DNA from: Nocardia miyunensis NBRC 108239
Lineage (GTDB): Bacteria; Actinomycetota; Actinomycetes; Mycobacteriales; Mycobacteriaceae
Direction of reading: 5' to 3'
Assembly: GCF_001613065.1 (NCBI RefSeq)
Contig: NZ_BDBQ01000029.1
Location: forward strand, 124,001 to 188,000
Length of the DNA: 64,000 nucleotides
Part shown: positions 8,357 to 17,045 of the stretch, in pieces
How positions within the stretch are numbered: position 1 is the stretch's first letter
Layout of the letters: every line of letters starts with the position of its first letter
Position numbers and translations under genes: made by a program
Notes under the pieces: generated by a model
What the model saw: the letters and a program-made list of their open reading frames with translations, nothing else
Told to the model about the DNA's origin: nothing
The model's database searches: none

Positions 8357-9310
8357 GTGAGTATTCAGGGAGCATCCGCAGTCGGCGTGGCGACCGTCAC
8401 CGTGAACGGTACGGTTCTGGACACCTGGTTTCCGTACCCCGAGCTGGGCGAATTCGGTACCAGCGGCACCGAGAAACTGGGTCCGGCCGATCCCGAGTAC
8501 GCGCGATTCGCCGATCTCATCGGTGTCGACGAGGCCCGCCGGGTGGAGGTGGTCGCGGTGCGCACCACGATTTCCGACCTGTCCGCCGCCCCGGTCGACG
8601 CGCACGATGTCTACCTGCGGCTGCATCTGCTCTCGCATCGCCTGGTGCGCCCGCACGGGCTGAGCCTCGACGGTCAGTTCGGCCTGCTGGCCAATGTCGT
8701 GTGGACCAACTACGGCCCGTGCGCGGTGGAGGAGTTCGAGCTGGTGCGCGCCAGGTTGCGCGCCCGCGGTCCGGTCACGGTGTACAGCCTGGACAAATTC
8801 CCACGCATGGTCGACTACGTGCTGCCCTCGGGTGTGCGCATCGGCGATGCGGACCGGGTGCGCTTGGGCGCGCACCTGGCCGAGGGCACCACGGTCATGC
8901 ACGAGGGTTTCGTGAACTTCAACGCCGGGACGCTGGGCGCGTCGATGGTGGAGGGTCGCATCTCGGCCGGTGTGGTGGTCGGCGACGGCTCGGACGTCGG
9001 CGGCGGCGCCTCGATCATGGGCACGTTGTCCGGCGGCGGCAAGCAGGTCATCTCGATCGGCGAGCGCTGCCTGCTCGGCGCGAACGCCGGTCTGGGCATC
9101 TCCCTCGGTGACGATTGCATCGTCGAGGCCGGGCTCTACCTCACCGCGGGCACCAAGGTCGCGCTCCCGGACGGCGGCACCGTCAAGGCCGCCGACCTGA
9201 CCGGACGCTCGAATCTGCTGTTCCGGCGCAATTCGCTGACCGGTGCGGTGGAGGTGGTCGCACGCAAGGGCACCGGTATCGAACTCAACGCCGCCCTGCA
9301 CGCGAACTGA
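8357..9310 (+). CDS. dapD: Tetrahydrodipicolinate N-succinyltransferase
   Basis: A 317-residue enzyme that succinylates tetrahydrodipicolinate from succinyl-CoA, upstream of DapC and DapE. The length and the N-terminal GTVLDTWFP match mycobacterial DapD (Rv1201c). A left-handed beta-helix of hexapeptide repeats occupies about residues 150-280, visible in [21 protein letters not shown] and [19 protein letters not shown]. It is a trimeric cytoplasmic enzyme in the family. The GTG start at 8357 gives the family length exactly; longer versions run antisense into dapE. Confidence 0.92.
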   Translation: MSIQGASAVGVATVTVNGTVLDTWFPYPELGEFGTSGTEKLGPADPEYARFADLIGVDEARRVEVVAVRTTISDLSAAPVDAHDVYLRLHLLSHRLVRPHGLSLDGQFGLLANVVWTNYGPCAVEEFELVRARLRARGPVTVYSLDKFPRMVDYVLPSGVRIGDADRVRLGAHLAEGTTVMHEGFVNFNAGTLGASMVEGRISAGVVVGDGSDVGGGASIMGTLSGGGKQVISIGERCLLGANAGLGISLGDDCIVEAGLYLTAGTKVALPDGGTVKAADLTGRSNLLFRRNSLTGAVEVVARKGTGIELNAALHAN

Positions 9311-9317
9311 GAGCGTT

Positions 9318-9352
9318 CATCGAATTGCCTTGGTAACCAAGGCAATTCGATG
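9318..9352 (+). terminator. Perfect 35-base hairpin after dapD
   Basis: CATCGAATTGCCTTGG, TAA, CCAAGGCAATTCGATG form a perfect 16-bp inverted repeat with a 3-base centre, 7 bases after the dapD stop. It probably terminates dapD, though without a T-tract. Its unusual perfection and moderate GC would also suit a protein-binding palindrome. Confidence 0.6.
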
Positions 9353-9438
9353 TAACTGTGCACAACCTGTGCGGCCCGGCAGCACTCGAGTTACGGTTGA
9401 TCGCGGTGCGGGGCGGGTGAGGAGGCCGGAACGCCGCG

Positions 9439-10365
9439 ATGGCACCTCGGATGTCGACATTTCGGCCGGAGGCGAGTTTCGAATTGCCGCTGCACACCGA
9501 ACGAATGAGATTCGCCGTCACGATCTCGCCACCCAAGGAGTACATACATCGCGAGGCATTTCGCGAGGTGGCCGAGACCGTGAACTGGGGCCTGATTCGC
9601 CTGGGCTACGGCAGCGTACTCGCCGACGATCTGAGCCTGCCCAATCGGACGCACATCATATTCGGCAGCAATACGATGGCATGGTGGGGACTCGAGGCTC
9701 CCGAAGGTGCGATTCTCTACAATCTGGAGCAGATCATTCCGGGCGAGGGATGGGCGACCGATTGGCTGCTGGACATGTTTCGCCGGCACGTCGTCTGGGA
9801 TTACAGCCGCCACAATATCGAAACACTCGCGACGCTCGGCGTGACGAACGTCCGGCATGTGCCGATCGGCAGCGCGCCGGAGATGGAGCGCATTCCGCCC
9901 GCTGAGACGCAGGATATCGACGTGCTGTTCATCGGTAGTCCGAACCGCAGGCGGGCCTGGATCATCGAACAGCTGCGCGCGGCCGGGGTGAACGCGCAGG
10001 CGCACTGCAATGTCTACGGCAAGGCCCGCGACGCCCTGTACGCCCGCGCGAAGATCGTATTGAACATCCATTTCGGCCCACGGATATTCGAAATCGTCCG
10101 CATCTCGTATCTGCTGACCAACAGCATATTCGTGATATCGGAGGATTGCGTCGACGCCGCCGCAACCGAGGAATTCGCCGACGCGATCGAATTCGTCGAC
10201 TACGACGAACTCGTCGGGACGTGTCTGCGATATCTCGCCGACCCCGCCGCACGCGCGGCACGGGCCGAGAAAGGCCTCGAACTCATGCGCGGCAGACCGG
10301 TCGAGAGATATCTGCACACGGCACTGCAATCACCGTCGGAATTGAGCGGCATCGGCCGGGATTGA
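9439..10365 (+). CDS. Glycosyltransferase-like protein (CgeB-type GT-B)
   Basis: A 308-residue protein with a GT-B-like second domain: DIDVLFIGSPNRRRAWIIE near residue 155 and a donor-site-like segment LNIHFGPRIFEIVRISYLL near 205-225, ending in a VISE strand. Similar architecture is found in CgeB-like and group-1 glycosyltransferases of capsule or surface-glycan loci. The first half (ISPPKEYIHREAFREVAE) is not recognised. GC and codon use are lower than in its neighbours (AAT, ATA, GAA-rich), and it interrupts otherwise conserved housekeeping genes, suggesting acquisition. The start is uncertain: ATG at 9439 or 9451. Confidence 0.5.
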   Translation: MAPRMSTFRPEASFELPLHTERMRFAVTISPPKEYIHREAFREVAETVNWGLIRLGYGSVLADDLSLPNRTHIIFGSNTMAWWGLEAPEGAILYNLEQIIPGEGWATDWLLDMFRRHVVWDYSRHNIETLATLGVTNVRHVPIGSAPEMERIPPAETQDIDVLFIGSPNRRRAWIIEQLRAAGVNAQAHCNVYGKARDALYARAKIVLNIHFGPRIFEIVRISYLLTNSIFVISEDCVDAAATEEFADAIEFVDYDELVGTCLRYLADPAARAARAEKGLELMRGRPVERYLHTALQSPSELSGIGRD

Positions 10366-10368
10366 CGG

Positions 10369-11796
10369 TCAACCGAGCAATTTCTTCTGCACCTTGCCCA
10401 TCGCATTGCGCGGCAGCGATTCCACCAACCGCACCTCGCGCGGCCGCTTGTGCACCGAAAGCTGTTGTGCCACATGGTCGATCAAGGTTTGCTCCAGTCC
10501 TTGGGGGACATCCTCGCGCGGCACGACGAATGCGACGATGCGCTGGCCCAGATCGTCGTCCGGGACGCCGACCACGGCGACCTCGGCGACCGCGGCATGA
10601 CCGAGCAGGGCGGTCTCGATCTCGCCCGCGCCGATCCGGAAGCCGCCGGATTTGATCAGGTCCACCGATTCCCGCCCGACGATGCGGTGGAAGCCGTCCG
10701 GGTCGATCGCCGCGACGTCGCCGGTGCGGAACCAGCCGTCCTCGGTCCAGCTCTCGGCGGTGGCCTCGGGGCGGTTCAGGTAGCCGCCGAACAGCATCGG
10801 CCCGCGCACCTGGAGTGCGCCGATGCTCTCGCCGTCGTGCGGGACGGGTTCGCCGGATTCGTCCCGCAGCCTGGTCTGCACGCCCTCGACCGGGGTGCCG
10901 ACCCAGCCGGGACGGCGTTCCCCGTCCACTCGGGTGGACACGGTGATCATGGTCTCGCTCATTCCGTAACGCTCCACCGGAGCCTGCCCGGTGAGCTCGC
11001 GCAACCGCTCGAACACCGGCACCGGCAGCGGCGCGCTGCCGGATACCAGCAGTCGTGCATTCGCCAGTTCCCTTGCGGCGGAGGGATCTTCGACGACCCG
11101 CGACCACACCGTCGGCACCCCGAAGTACATCGTGCCCTTCGCCGCGGCGTAGGCGGCGGGCGTCGGCTTGCCGGTGTGCACCAGCGGGCTGCCCACCCGC
11201 AGCGGGCCCAGCAGCCCCAGAATGAGGCCGTGCACGTGAAACAGCGGAAGTCCTTGCACCAGAACGTCGTCCGCGGTCCATGCCCACGCCTGCGCGAGCG
11301 CGTCAAGTCCGGCGGCGATCGCGCCCCGGCTCAGCACGACCCCCTTGGGCGCACCGGTGGTGCCGGAGGTGTAGAGGATGAAAGCCGTTGTGTCCGGGCC
11401 GGGTTCGGGATAGGTGTGCCAGGATCGGGCGTGCGTGCGCACCGGGATCACCGGCAGTTCCGTATTCTCGGGAGCCGCACCGAGCCACGCCTGTGCCCCG
11501 GAATCGGACAGGATGTGCGCGATCTCGGCGGGTCCGGAATCCGGCGGCACCGGAACCACCGTGACCCCGGCGATCAGGCAGCCCAGGACGGCCAGCACCG
11601 TCGTGGCGCTCGGCCGCGCCAGCACCGCGACCCGCTCGGCCTGCGCGACCCGCTCGGCCACCGAGGTCGCCGCGCCGACCAGATCGCTGCGCGAGAGCGT
11701 ATGCCCGTCGATCGTGACGGCATCGGGAATATCCGCCCCCGCGGCGACGACGGCCGGATTCAACGACTTCAGCAGCGGTAACGACCCATACGACAC
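10369..11796 (-). CDS. fadD36: Acyl-CoA synthetase, FadD36-like
   Basis: A 475-residue ANL enzyme with YTSGTTGAPKG (about 145-155), the acyl-site region YGMSETMI, the hinge TGDVAAIDPDG and the catalytic lysine near the end (NAMGKVQKK). At under 500 residues it is a short form of the family, matching FadD36 (Rv1193), which lies in the same neighbourhood in M. tuberculosis and acts on short or medium acyl chains or propionate-type acids. It is convergent with the glycosyltransferase with only 3 bases between, and stands alone. The 274 bases behind it (11797-12070) hold nothing recognisable. Confidence 0.75.
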   Translation of the reverse strand: MSYGSLPLLKSLNPAVVAAGADIPDAVTIDGHTLSRSDLVGAATSVAERVAQAERVAVLARPSATTVLAVLGCLIAGVTVVPVPPDSGPAEIAHILSDSGAQAWLGAAPENTELPVIPVRTHARSWHTYPEPGPDTTAFILYTSGTTGAPKGVVLSRGAIAAGLDALAQAWAWTADDVLVQGLPLFHVHGLILGLLGPLRVGSPLVHTGKPTPAAYAAAKGTMYFGVPTVWSRVVEDPSAARELANARLLVSGSAPLPVPVFERLRELTGQAPVERYGMSETMITVSTRVDGERRPGWVGTPVEGVQTRLRDESGEPVPHDGESIGALQVRGPMLFGGYLNRPEATAESWTEDGWFRTGDVAAIDPDGFHRIVGRESVDLIKSGGFRIGAGEIETALLGHAAVAEVAVVGVPDDDLGQRIVAFVVPREDVPQGLEQTLIDHVAQQLSVHKRPREVRLVESLPRNAMGKVQKKLLG

Positions 11797-12070
11797 CGCT
11801 TCAACCTACCAAGCCGCACACGTCCACCGTTCCGAACGGCCATCGAACCCGGAGCGCGGCACCGACCGACAACCGATCACCCGGGGCGCACCGAGCCGCC
11901 GTAGCTACCGGTCGCTCCGCCTGCCACCGCTTTCCGCGCACCAGCGGCGGTTCGGCAGCGTCGCCGAGCTCAGCGCGCCGAGGACAGCCGGATCGCGCTG
12001 AACATCGGGGAAAGCGCAGGGCGTTGCCACTTTTCGCCGCACCGCCGATACACGCCGGAAACGGTGCGGC

Positions 12071-12703
12071 TCAGGGGATCCGGAAGCCCGGCACCACGTG
12101 ATCGCGGGCGAAGCGGCGGACCGCGGCGTCGTCGTCCAGCGGGATGACCGTCTGCGGGGTCAGCGCCATGGACAGGGCGGTGCGCGCGATCATCTCCGCC
12201 AGCGGCAGCGGATCGTACTGCGGCAGTTTGCCTTCCCGCTGCAACCGTTCGATGAATTCGGCCAGGTAGTCGCGCCCGAGTTCGATGACCGGCGCGCCGC
12301 GCACGGTCAGATAGGGCAGCACCATCTCCGGTTCGGTGGTCAGCAGCCGATCCAGCAGCCGATTGCTGCGCAGTCCGTCCTGGAAGGCGACGAACAGCTC
12401 GACGATCTGCTCCTCGGCGCCGGCCTCGGAGTCGATCTGCCGCTGCACGACCGTATCCACCTGGTCGATGAACTCGCGCGCCTGCCGCAGCCCGACGGCC
12501 TGGATGAGATCGGACTTCCCCGCGAACCGCCGATACAGGGTGGCCAGCGAGAGTCCGCCGCGCCGCGCGACCTCCACCATGCTGGTGCGCTTGATCCCGA
12601 AATCGAGGAAGGCCAGCAGCGCGGCGTCGAGCACCGTCGCCTGATTGCGATCCTCCGGAGCCGCGTCACGCACGAGCGGCAGAAGTTTGGCCAACTTGGT
12701 CAC
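12071..12703 (-). CDS. TetR-family transcriptional regulator
   Basis: A 210-residue regulator. The helix-turn-helix lies near residues 35-60 (RTSMVEVARRGGLSLATLYR, then FAGKSDLI). The GTG at 12703 is preferred over an ATG at 12736 because GAGAGAGG sits about 9 bases before it. It diverges from an MpaB-type oxygenase gene, and a 21-bp inverted repeat between them is the obvious operator. The C-terminal domain (two alpha-helical bundles, TVRGAPVIELGRDYLAEF) should bind the inducer, which cannot be named from sequence. Confidence 0.82.
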   Translation of the reverse strand: MTKLAKLLPLVRDAAPEDRNQATVLDAALLAFLDFGIKRTSMVEVARRGGLSLATLYRRFAGKSDLIQAVGLRQAREFIDQVDTVVQRQIDSEAGAEEQIVELFVAFQDGLRSNRLLDRLLTTEPEMVLPYLTVRGAPVIELGRDYLAEFIERLQREGKLPQYDPLPLAEMIARTALSMALTPQTVIPLDDDAAVRRFARDHVVPGFRIP

Positions 12704-12801
12704 GACCGTATCCTCTCTCTGCACGACGATGACCATGAAATCACCGCACGCAGCCAACTTTACGGCCGCAGCGTTTGACAGGTCCAGATCTCGATGAGAA
12801 A

Positions 12802-12822
12802 GTGAGAAGGAAAGTTTCTCAC
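12802..12822. promoter_or_regulatory. Candidate operator between TetR regulator and MpaB-like gene
   Basis: GTGAGAA-N7-TTCTCAC is a perfect 7-bp inverted repeat, preceded at 12775 by TTGACA, a good -35 element for the plus-strand gene. Binding here would cover the space between that -35 and the gene start, so the regulator probably represses both the oxygenase and itself. Confidence 0.55.
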
Positions 12823-12871
12823 ACTTCTTCCGTCGAGTGGCGTGAAGAGAGATCGAGGAGACGAGTCGACG

Positions 12872-13738
12872 ATGACCGCCGCCCCCCAGCAGTGGGCCGA
12901 GCCAGAGCAGACCCCGCCGGTGACACTTACCCCGGAGACGGTCCGCCAACACATCGACGGCATCGCCGCGTTCATCGGCGGGGCCGCGAACGTCGTCATG
13001 CAGCTGAGTCACCCGCCGGTCGGCTACGGCGTCGTGGAGAGCACCGTGGACAGCGGCAAGGCGTCACTGCATCCGGTCAAGCGGCTGCGCACCACGCTGA
13101 CCTACCTCGCGGTCGCCTGGATGGGCGACGACGAGGATCGCGCCGCGTACCGCGAGGCCGTCAACGGCTCGCACCGCCCGGTGCACTCCGAGCCGGGCGC
13201 GGCGGTCAAGTACAACGCCTTCGACCCGAATCTGCAGCTGTGGGTGGCCGCCTGCCTGTACTGGGGCGTGGACGACCTGTACACCCGCATGCGCGGACCG
13301 ATGGAACCCGCACTGGCCGAAGAATTCTACCGCTACAGCGCGCGGCTGGGCACCACCCTGCAGATGCGTCCGGAGATGTGGCCCGCGGATCGTGCTGCCT
13401 TCCAACGGTATTGGGATGAGAACATCGCCAAGCGCACCATCGACGACACCGTGCGGGACTACTTCAACGAGATGATCGACCTGAAGTGGCTCTCCCCGGT
13501 ACCGCGCCTGCTGTTCGCCCGCGTGCACCGATTCGGCGTGACAGCGCTACTGCCGCAACACCTTCGCGATCAGATGGGCATGACCTGGACCGCCGGGGAC
13601 GAACGTCGTTTCACCATGCTGCTGCGGTCGGTCTCGGCGGTGTGGACCCGGATGCCCACGATCATCCGCGCCGCTCCGCTCAATACCTGCCTGTCCTACA
13701 TGCGGTTACAGCGCAGGTTGGGCCGCCCGCTGGTCTGA
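12872..13738 (+). CDS. MpaB-family (DUF2236) oxygenase-like protein
   Basis: A 288-residue member of the MpaB/latex-clearing-protein family. Conserved segments are MQLSHPPVGYGVVES near residue 45, the HRPV motif near 100, and the family signature YNAFDPNLQLWVAA near 115. Characterised relatives bind heme b and act in rubber cleavage or mycophenolic-acid side-chain oxidation, so an oxidative role on a lipophilic compound is plausible. No signal peptide is seen. The ATG at 12872 has GAGGAG 11 bases upstream. Regulation by the divergent TetR protein is inferred from position. Confidence 0.72.
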   Translation: MTAAPQQWAEPEQTPPVTLTPETVRQHIDGIAAFIGGAANVVMQLSHPPVGYGVVESTVDSGKASLHPVKRLRTTLTYLAVAWMGDDEDRAAYREAVNGSHRPVHSEPGAAVKYNAFDPNLQLWVAACLYWGVDDLYTRMRGPMEPALAEEFYRYSARLGTTLQMRPEMWPADRAAFQRYWDENIAKRTIDDTVRDYFNEMIDLKWLSPVPRLLFARVHRFGVTALLPQHLRDQMGMTWTAGDERRFTMLLRSVSAVWTRMPTIIRAAPLNTCLSYMRLQRRLGRPLV

Positions 13739-13764
13739 GCCACCGGATAGCAGGCGTCGACCCT

Positions 13765-13789
13765 GTGCCGCACGTTCCTCGTGCGGCAC
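13765..13789 (+). terminator. Hairpin terminator after the MpaB-like gene
   Basis: GTGCCGCACG and CGTGCGGCAC form a perfect 10-bp stem with a TTCCT loop, 26 bases after the stop codon. Confidence 0.65.
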
Positions 13790-13865
13790 AGCCGTTTCCG
13801 GATCGCACGTGCGAATCTCCGCATCCGCCGAGCGAACCGGGGGCTCAGGCGGCAGGATGGTATTC

Positions 13866-15200
13866 ATGCGCGTAGTGATCCAGCTTCACCCCGCCACCGA
13901 ACTCCTTGCCGCCGTTGCCGATCCCGGCACGCAGGTCGCGGCGACCGATGTGGTCGGTGATCTGCCCGGTTTCGCCCTCGAGAACGCCTACGATCCGGTC
14001 CACATTCCGGGGCTGACGCCGGGTGGTTCCGGTGGGCCGGAGACGTTCTCCGCCCATCCGGCCGACGGCTCGGTCCTGGTGCGCGGTGAGATTCCGGACG
14101 ACGACGAGGGCGTACTGCCAGCCCTGCACGGTTTGTCCACCGTCACAGGGGTTTTCGCCGATCCCGTCATCGAAACCGTGCTCACCTGCGGCGGCGACCC
14201 GGCCGTCGGCGGCTGGCACGACGTCGAAACCCTGCTTCGCACCGGCGATCTCACCGCCGCCGGGCTGACCGGCAACGGCGTCGCCCTGGCCATCGTGGAC
14301 ACCGGCATCAACGCCGATCGCGTCAACCAGGCGCGCGGCGGGACGTTCACCATCGACACCAAGCGCAGCTGGAATCCCCAGGGCGTCACCGGAACCGCGG
14401 GCCAGTTCCCGGTGGACCACGGCAGCATGTGTGCCTTCGACGCGCTGATCGCCGCACCGCGGGCCACGTACCTCGATATTCCGGTCATGAAGAGCACCCG
14501 CCAGGGCGGATCGACCATGGACGGCCTGCTGTCCGATGCCGTGGCCGCCTACGCCCATCTGCGCACCGTGCTGTCCGATCAGCCGGAAGCCACCCGCGCA
14601 CTGGTGATCTCCAACAGCTGGGGCTCGTTCTCACCGCAGTGGGACTTCCCGGTCGGCCAGGCCGGTAACTACTCCGACAACCCCAACCATCCGTTCAACG
14701 TGATCGTCCGCTCGCTCGACGCCGCGGGCGCGGACATCCTGTTCGCCGCCGGGAACTGCGGCAAGGACTGCCCGGACAGCCGCTGCGGTTACCCCGACCA
14801 CCCGATCGGCGGCGCCAACTCCAGCCCGAACGTGCTGAGCATCGGCGGCGTCGACACCAAGGGACAGCGCGTCGGCTACTCCTCGCAGGGGCCGGGCCGC
14901 CTGAGCGATCGCAAACCCGACGTCTGCACCTACACCCATTTCCTGGGTTCCACGGTCTACGGCGCGACCGATCCGGACACGGGCACGTCGGCGGCCTGCC
15001 CGGTCGCCGCGGGGCTGGTCGCGGCCATCCGCACCACCCATCCGGCCACCGCCCTGCCCCCGGCCCAGCTGCGAGCCCTGTTGCAGCGCACCGCAACCCA
15101 TCACGACCAGTCCGGTTTCGACTACGACTACGGTTACGGGACGATCGACGCGTCGGCGGTCCTCGCCGAACTCCGGAAGTCGACCGCGGCCCGCGCCTAG
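13866..15200 (+). CDS. Cytoplasmic subtilisin-like (S8) peptidase
   Basis: A 444-residue serine peptidase of family S8 with a complete catalytic set: Asp145 in AIVDTGI, His185 in VDHGSMCAF, oxyanion Asn297 in FAAGNCG and Ser375 in GTSAACPVAAG. About 120 residues precede the catalytic core (HPATELLAAVADPG, then GEIPDDDEGVLPAL) and could act as a built-in inhibitory or substrate-binding region. There is no signal peptide or C-terminal membrane anchor, unlike mycosins, so it should act inside the cell. The sequence around Cys298 and Cys302 (CGKDCPDSRCG) is unusually cysteine-rich. An in-frame ATG at 13857 is an alternative start. Target unknown. Confidence 0.8.
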   Translation: MRVVIQLHPATELLAAVADPGTQVAATDVVGDLPGFALENAYDPVHIPGLTPGGSGGPETFSAHPADGSVLVRGEIPDDDEGVLPALHGLSTVTGVFADPVIETVLTCGGDPAVGGWHDVETLLRTGDLTAAGLTGNGVALAIVDTGINADRVNQARGGTFTIDTKRSWNPQGVTGTAGQFPVDHGSMCAFDALIAAPRATYLDIPVMKSTRQGGSTMDGLLSDAVAAYAHLRTVLSDQPEATRALVISNSWGSFSPQWDFPVGQAGNYSDNPNHPFNVIVRSLDAAGADILFAAGNCGKDCPDSRCGYPDHPIGGANSSPNVLSIGGVDTKGQRVGYSSQGPGRLSDRKPDVCTYTHFLGSTVYGATDPDTGTSAACPVAAGLVAAIRTTHPATALPPAQLRALLQRTATHHDQSGFDYDYGYGTIDASAVLAELRKSTAARA

Positions 15201-15246
15201 ACACCGGACCGGTGTCGGGAAAGGGCCCGAGAACTCGGGCCCTTCC
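15201..15246 (+). terminator. Tandem palindromes after the S8 peptidase
   Basis: ACACCGG-A-CCGGTGT (15201-15215) begins at the base after the stop codon. It is followed by AAGGGCCCGA-GAAC-TCGGGCCCTT (15221-15244), a perfect 10-bp stem. The second is a strong terminator candidate and would separate the peptidase from the following small gene. Confidence 0.65.
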
Positions 15247-15263
15247 TCCGCGGAGAAATCCAG

Positions 15264-15269
15264 TACCGT
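15264..15269 (+). promoter_or_regulatory. Candidate -10 box of the 80-residue protein gene
   Basis: TACCGT ends 6 bases before the ATG at 15276, immediately after a strong hairpin. This gives the small gene its own leaderless promoter. Confidence 0.35.
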
Positions 15270-15275
15270 GGACGC

Positions 15276-15518
15276 ATGCCGCTACTCACCGTCCGGCTGC
15301 ACCAGGGCGCGACCCTGGACGACGCTCTGCGGGAATTACACCTGAGCGAGTCCGATGCCGATATCGGCTACGGGCTGATCTGCCTCGACCCCGACGAGGG
15401 CTTGTACACGTTGCGCGTCACCGACGGCGCCGCGCAGCGGATGAGCGAATCCGATAGCGAGGCCACGGTCTACGCGGATCCGCGGATCGAACCCGCGGGC
15501 CCGGATTCCCCTGCGTGA
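15276..15518 (+). CDS. Small acidic protein next to the S8 peptidase
   Basis: Eighty residues, rich in Asp and Glu, with no recognised family. The first 60 residues alternate hydrophobic and polar positions (LLTVRLHQGATLDDALRELH, then IGYGLICLDPDEGLYTLRV), as expected for a compact alpha/beta domain; the tail is acidic and disordered. Coding is supported by codon composition, a correctly placed -10 box and an ATG that immediately opens the domain. The adjacency to the peptidase suggests a substrate, inhibitor or assembly partner, but only position supports that. It is convergent with dapC, 13 bases away. Confidence 0.55.
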   Translation: MPLLTVRLHQGATLDDALRELHLSESDADIGYGLICLDPDEGLYTLRVTDGAAQRMSESDSEATVYADPRIEPAGPDSPA

Positions 15519-15531
15519 CAGGGTAATCCGA

Positions 15532-16668
15532 TCACTCCTCGGTGAGCCGTTCGGCCGCGGCGGCGATCCGCTCGTCGGTCGCGGTCAACGCGATCCGGAC
15601 GTGGTCCATACCGGTGGGGCCGTAGAAGTCGCCCGGGGCGGCCAGGATGCCGCGTTCGGCCAGCCAATCGAGGGTGGCACGGCCGTTCTCCCCGCGCGTG
15701 GACCACAGGTACAGGCCAGCCGCCGAATGATCGATCCGGAAACCCGCCTCCTGCAACGCCTTTCGCAGGATCTCGCGACGCGCGCGATAACGTTCGCGCT
15801 GCTGCGCCTCGTGCATGTCGTCGTTCAGCGCCGCGGTCATGGCCGACTGCACCGGGAACGGCATGATCATTCCGGCATGTTTGCGCACCTCGAGCAGTTC
15901 GCGCACCAGCGCCGGATCACCGGTGACGAATCCGGCGCGGTACCCGGCCAGATTCGAGGTCTTCGACAGCGAATGAATCGCCAGCAGACCGGTGTGGTCG
16001 CCGTCGCAGACACGCGGGTCCAGGATCGAGACCGCGGGCTCGTCCCAGGCCAGACCCAGATAGCACTCGTCGGAGGCCACGATCGCACCGCGCTGACGGG
16101 CGAAGTCGACCACCTTGCGCAGATGATCCACGCCCAGGACCTTGCCGGTCGGATTGGACGGCGAGTTCAGGTAGATCAGCGCCGGGGATTCCGGGCCGAG
16201 CCGGGTCGTCCCGTCGGCGCGCAGCACCCGCGTGCCCGCCAGCAGCGCACCCACCTCATAGGTCGGATACGCCACCTCGGGGATGACCACCAGATCGGAC
16301 GCACCCAGCCCCAGCAGCCGCGGCAGCCCGGCGATCAGCTCCTTCGTGCCGATCGCGGGCAGCACCGCGTCCCGCACCACACCCGTGATGCCGAACCGCC
16401 GCGCCAGCGCCTCGACCGCCGCGGCCCGCAACTCGGGCGTGCCGTGGGTGGCCGGATATCCGGGCACGTCGGCGGCGGCGGCCAGCGCCGAACGGATCAG
16501 CGGATCGACCGGATCGACCGGCGTGCCCACCGAGAGATCGACGATGCCGCCGGGATGCTCGGCCGCCCGCGCCTTCGCCGAAGCGATGGTGTCCCAAGGG
16601 AAATCAGGTAGCAGACTACTGGCTGGAGTTCGATGGCGGCGGGAACGGTCCCCTCCGTGGTTACGCAA
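15532..16668 (-). CDS. dapC: Succinyldiaminopimelate aminotransferase
   Basis: A 378-residue PLP enzyme of aminotransferase class I/II for the third acyl-pathway step of diaminopimelate synthesis, between DapD and DapE. Conserved segments are LLPDFPWDTIASAKA at the start (as in Rv1178), YLNSPSNPTGKVLG (PLP-site Asn-Pro), SDECYLGL and the PLP lysine in IHSLSKTSNLAGYR. The frame is open much further upstream with no ATG or GTG close to the domain. The TTG at 16668 is chosen because AGGAGG lies 4 bases before it, in the gap after the ferredoxin gene, with which it forms an operon. Confidence 0.85.
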   Translation of the reverse strand: MRNHGGDRSRRHRTPASSLLPDFPWDTIASAKARAAEHPGGIVDLSVGTPVDPVDPLIRSALAAAADVPGYPATHGTPELRAAAVEALARRFGITGVVRDAVLPAIGTKELIAGLPRLLGLGASDLVVIPEVAYPTYEVGALLAGTRVLRADGTTRLGPESPALIYLNSPSNPTGKVLGVDHLRKVVDFARQRGAIVASDECYLGLAWDEPAVSILDPRVCDGDHTGLLAIHSLSKTSNLAGYRAGFVTGDPALVRELLEVRKHAGMIMPFPVQSAMTAALNDDMHEAQQRERYRARREILRKALQEAGFRIDHSAAGLYLWSTRGENGRATLDWLAERGILAAPGDFYGPTGMDHVRIALTATDERIAAAAERLTEE

Positions 16669-16721
16669 GCTGCCTCCTGCGGGGCCGTCGTTCCCGCCGC
16701 GGTGACGCTCCGACAACGTCG

Positions 16722-17045
16722 TTACTCGCTCGCCATCGGCGGCAGCGCCGCGATGAACGGCGGATCGAAGTCCACCTTGCCGACCTTCGTCGCACCGCCC
16801 GGGGAACCCAGGTCGTCGAAGAAGTCGACATTGGCGTTGACGTACCCGCTCCACTGGTCCGGGGTGTCGTCCTCGTAGAAGATCGCTTCCACCGGGCACA
16901 CCGGTTCACATGCACCACAGTCCACGCACTCGTCGGGATGGATGTACAGCATGCGGCCACCCTCGTAGATGCAATCCACAGGGCATTCCTCGATGCACGC
17001 CTTGTCCTTCACGTCAACGCACGGTTCAGCGATGATGTACGGCAC
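16722..17045 (-). CDS. fdxC: 7Fe ferredoxin
   Basis: A 107-residue ferredoxin carrying a [3Fe-4S] and a [4Fe-4S] cluster. The cysteine pattern is CVDVKDKACIEECPVDCI (9-26) and CVDCGACEPVCPVEAI (about 40-55), with the usual C-terminal DFFDDLGSPGGA extension of the actinobacterial FdxA/FdxC type. It is a small cytoplasmic electron carrier for oxidoreductases or P450s. The GTG at 17045 follows AGGAGAG at 6 bases. dapC lies 53 bases downstream on the same strand, the Rv1177-Rv1178 arrangement. Confidence 0.9.
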   Translation of the reverse strand: MPYIIAEPCVDVKDKACIEECPVDCIYEGGRMLYIHPDECVDCGACEPVCPVEAIFYEDDTPDQWSGYVNANVDFFDDLGSPGGATKVGKVDFDPPFIAALPPMASE

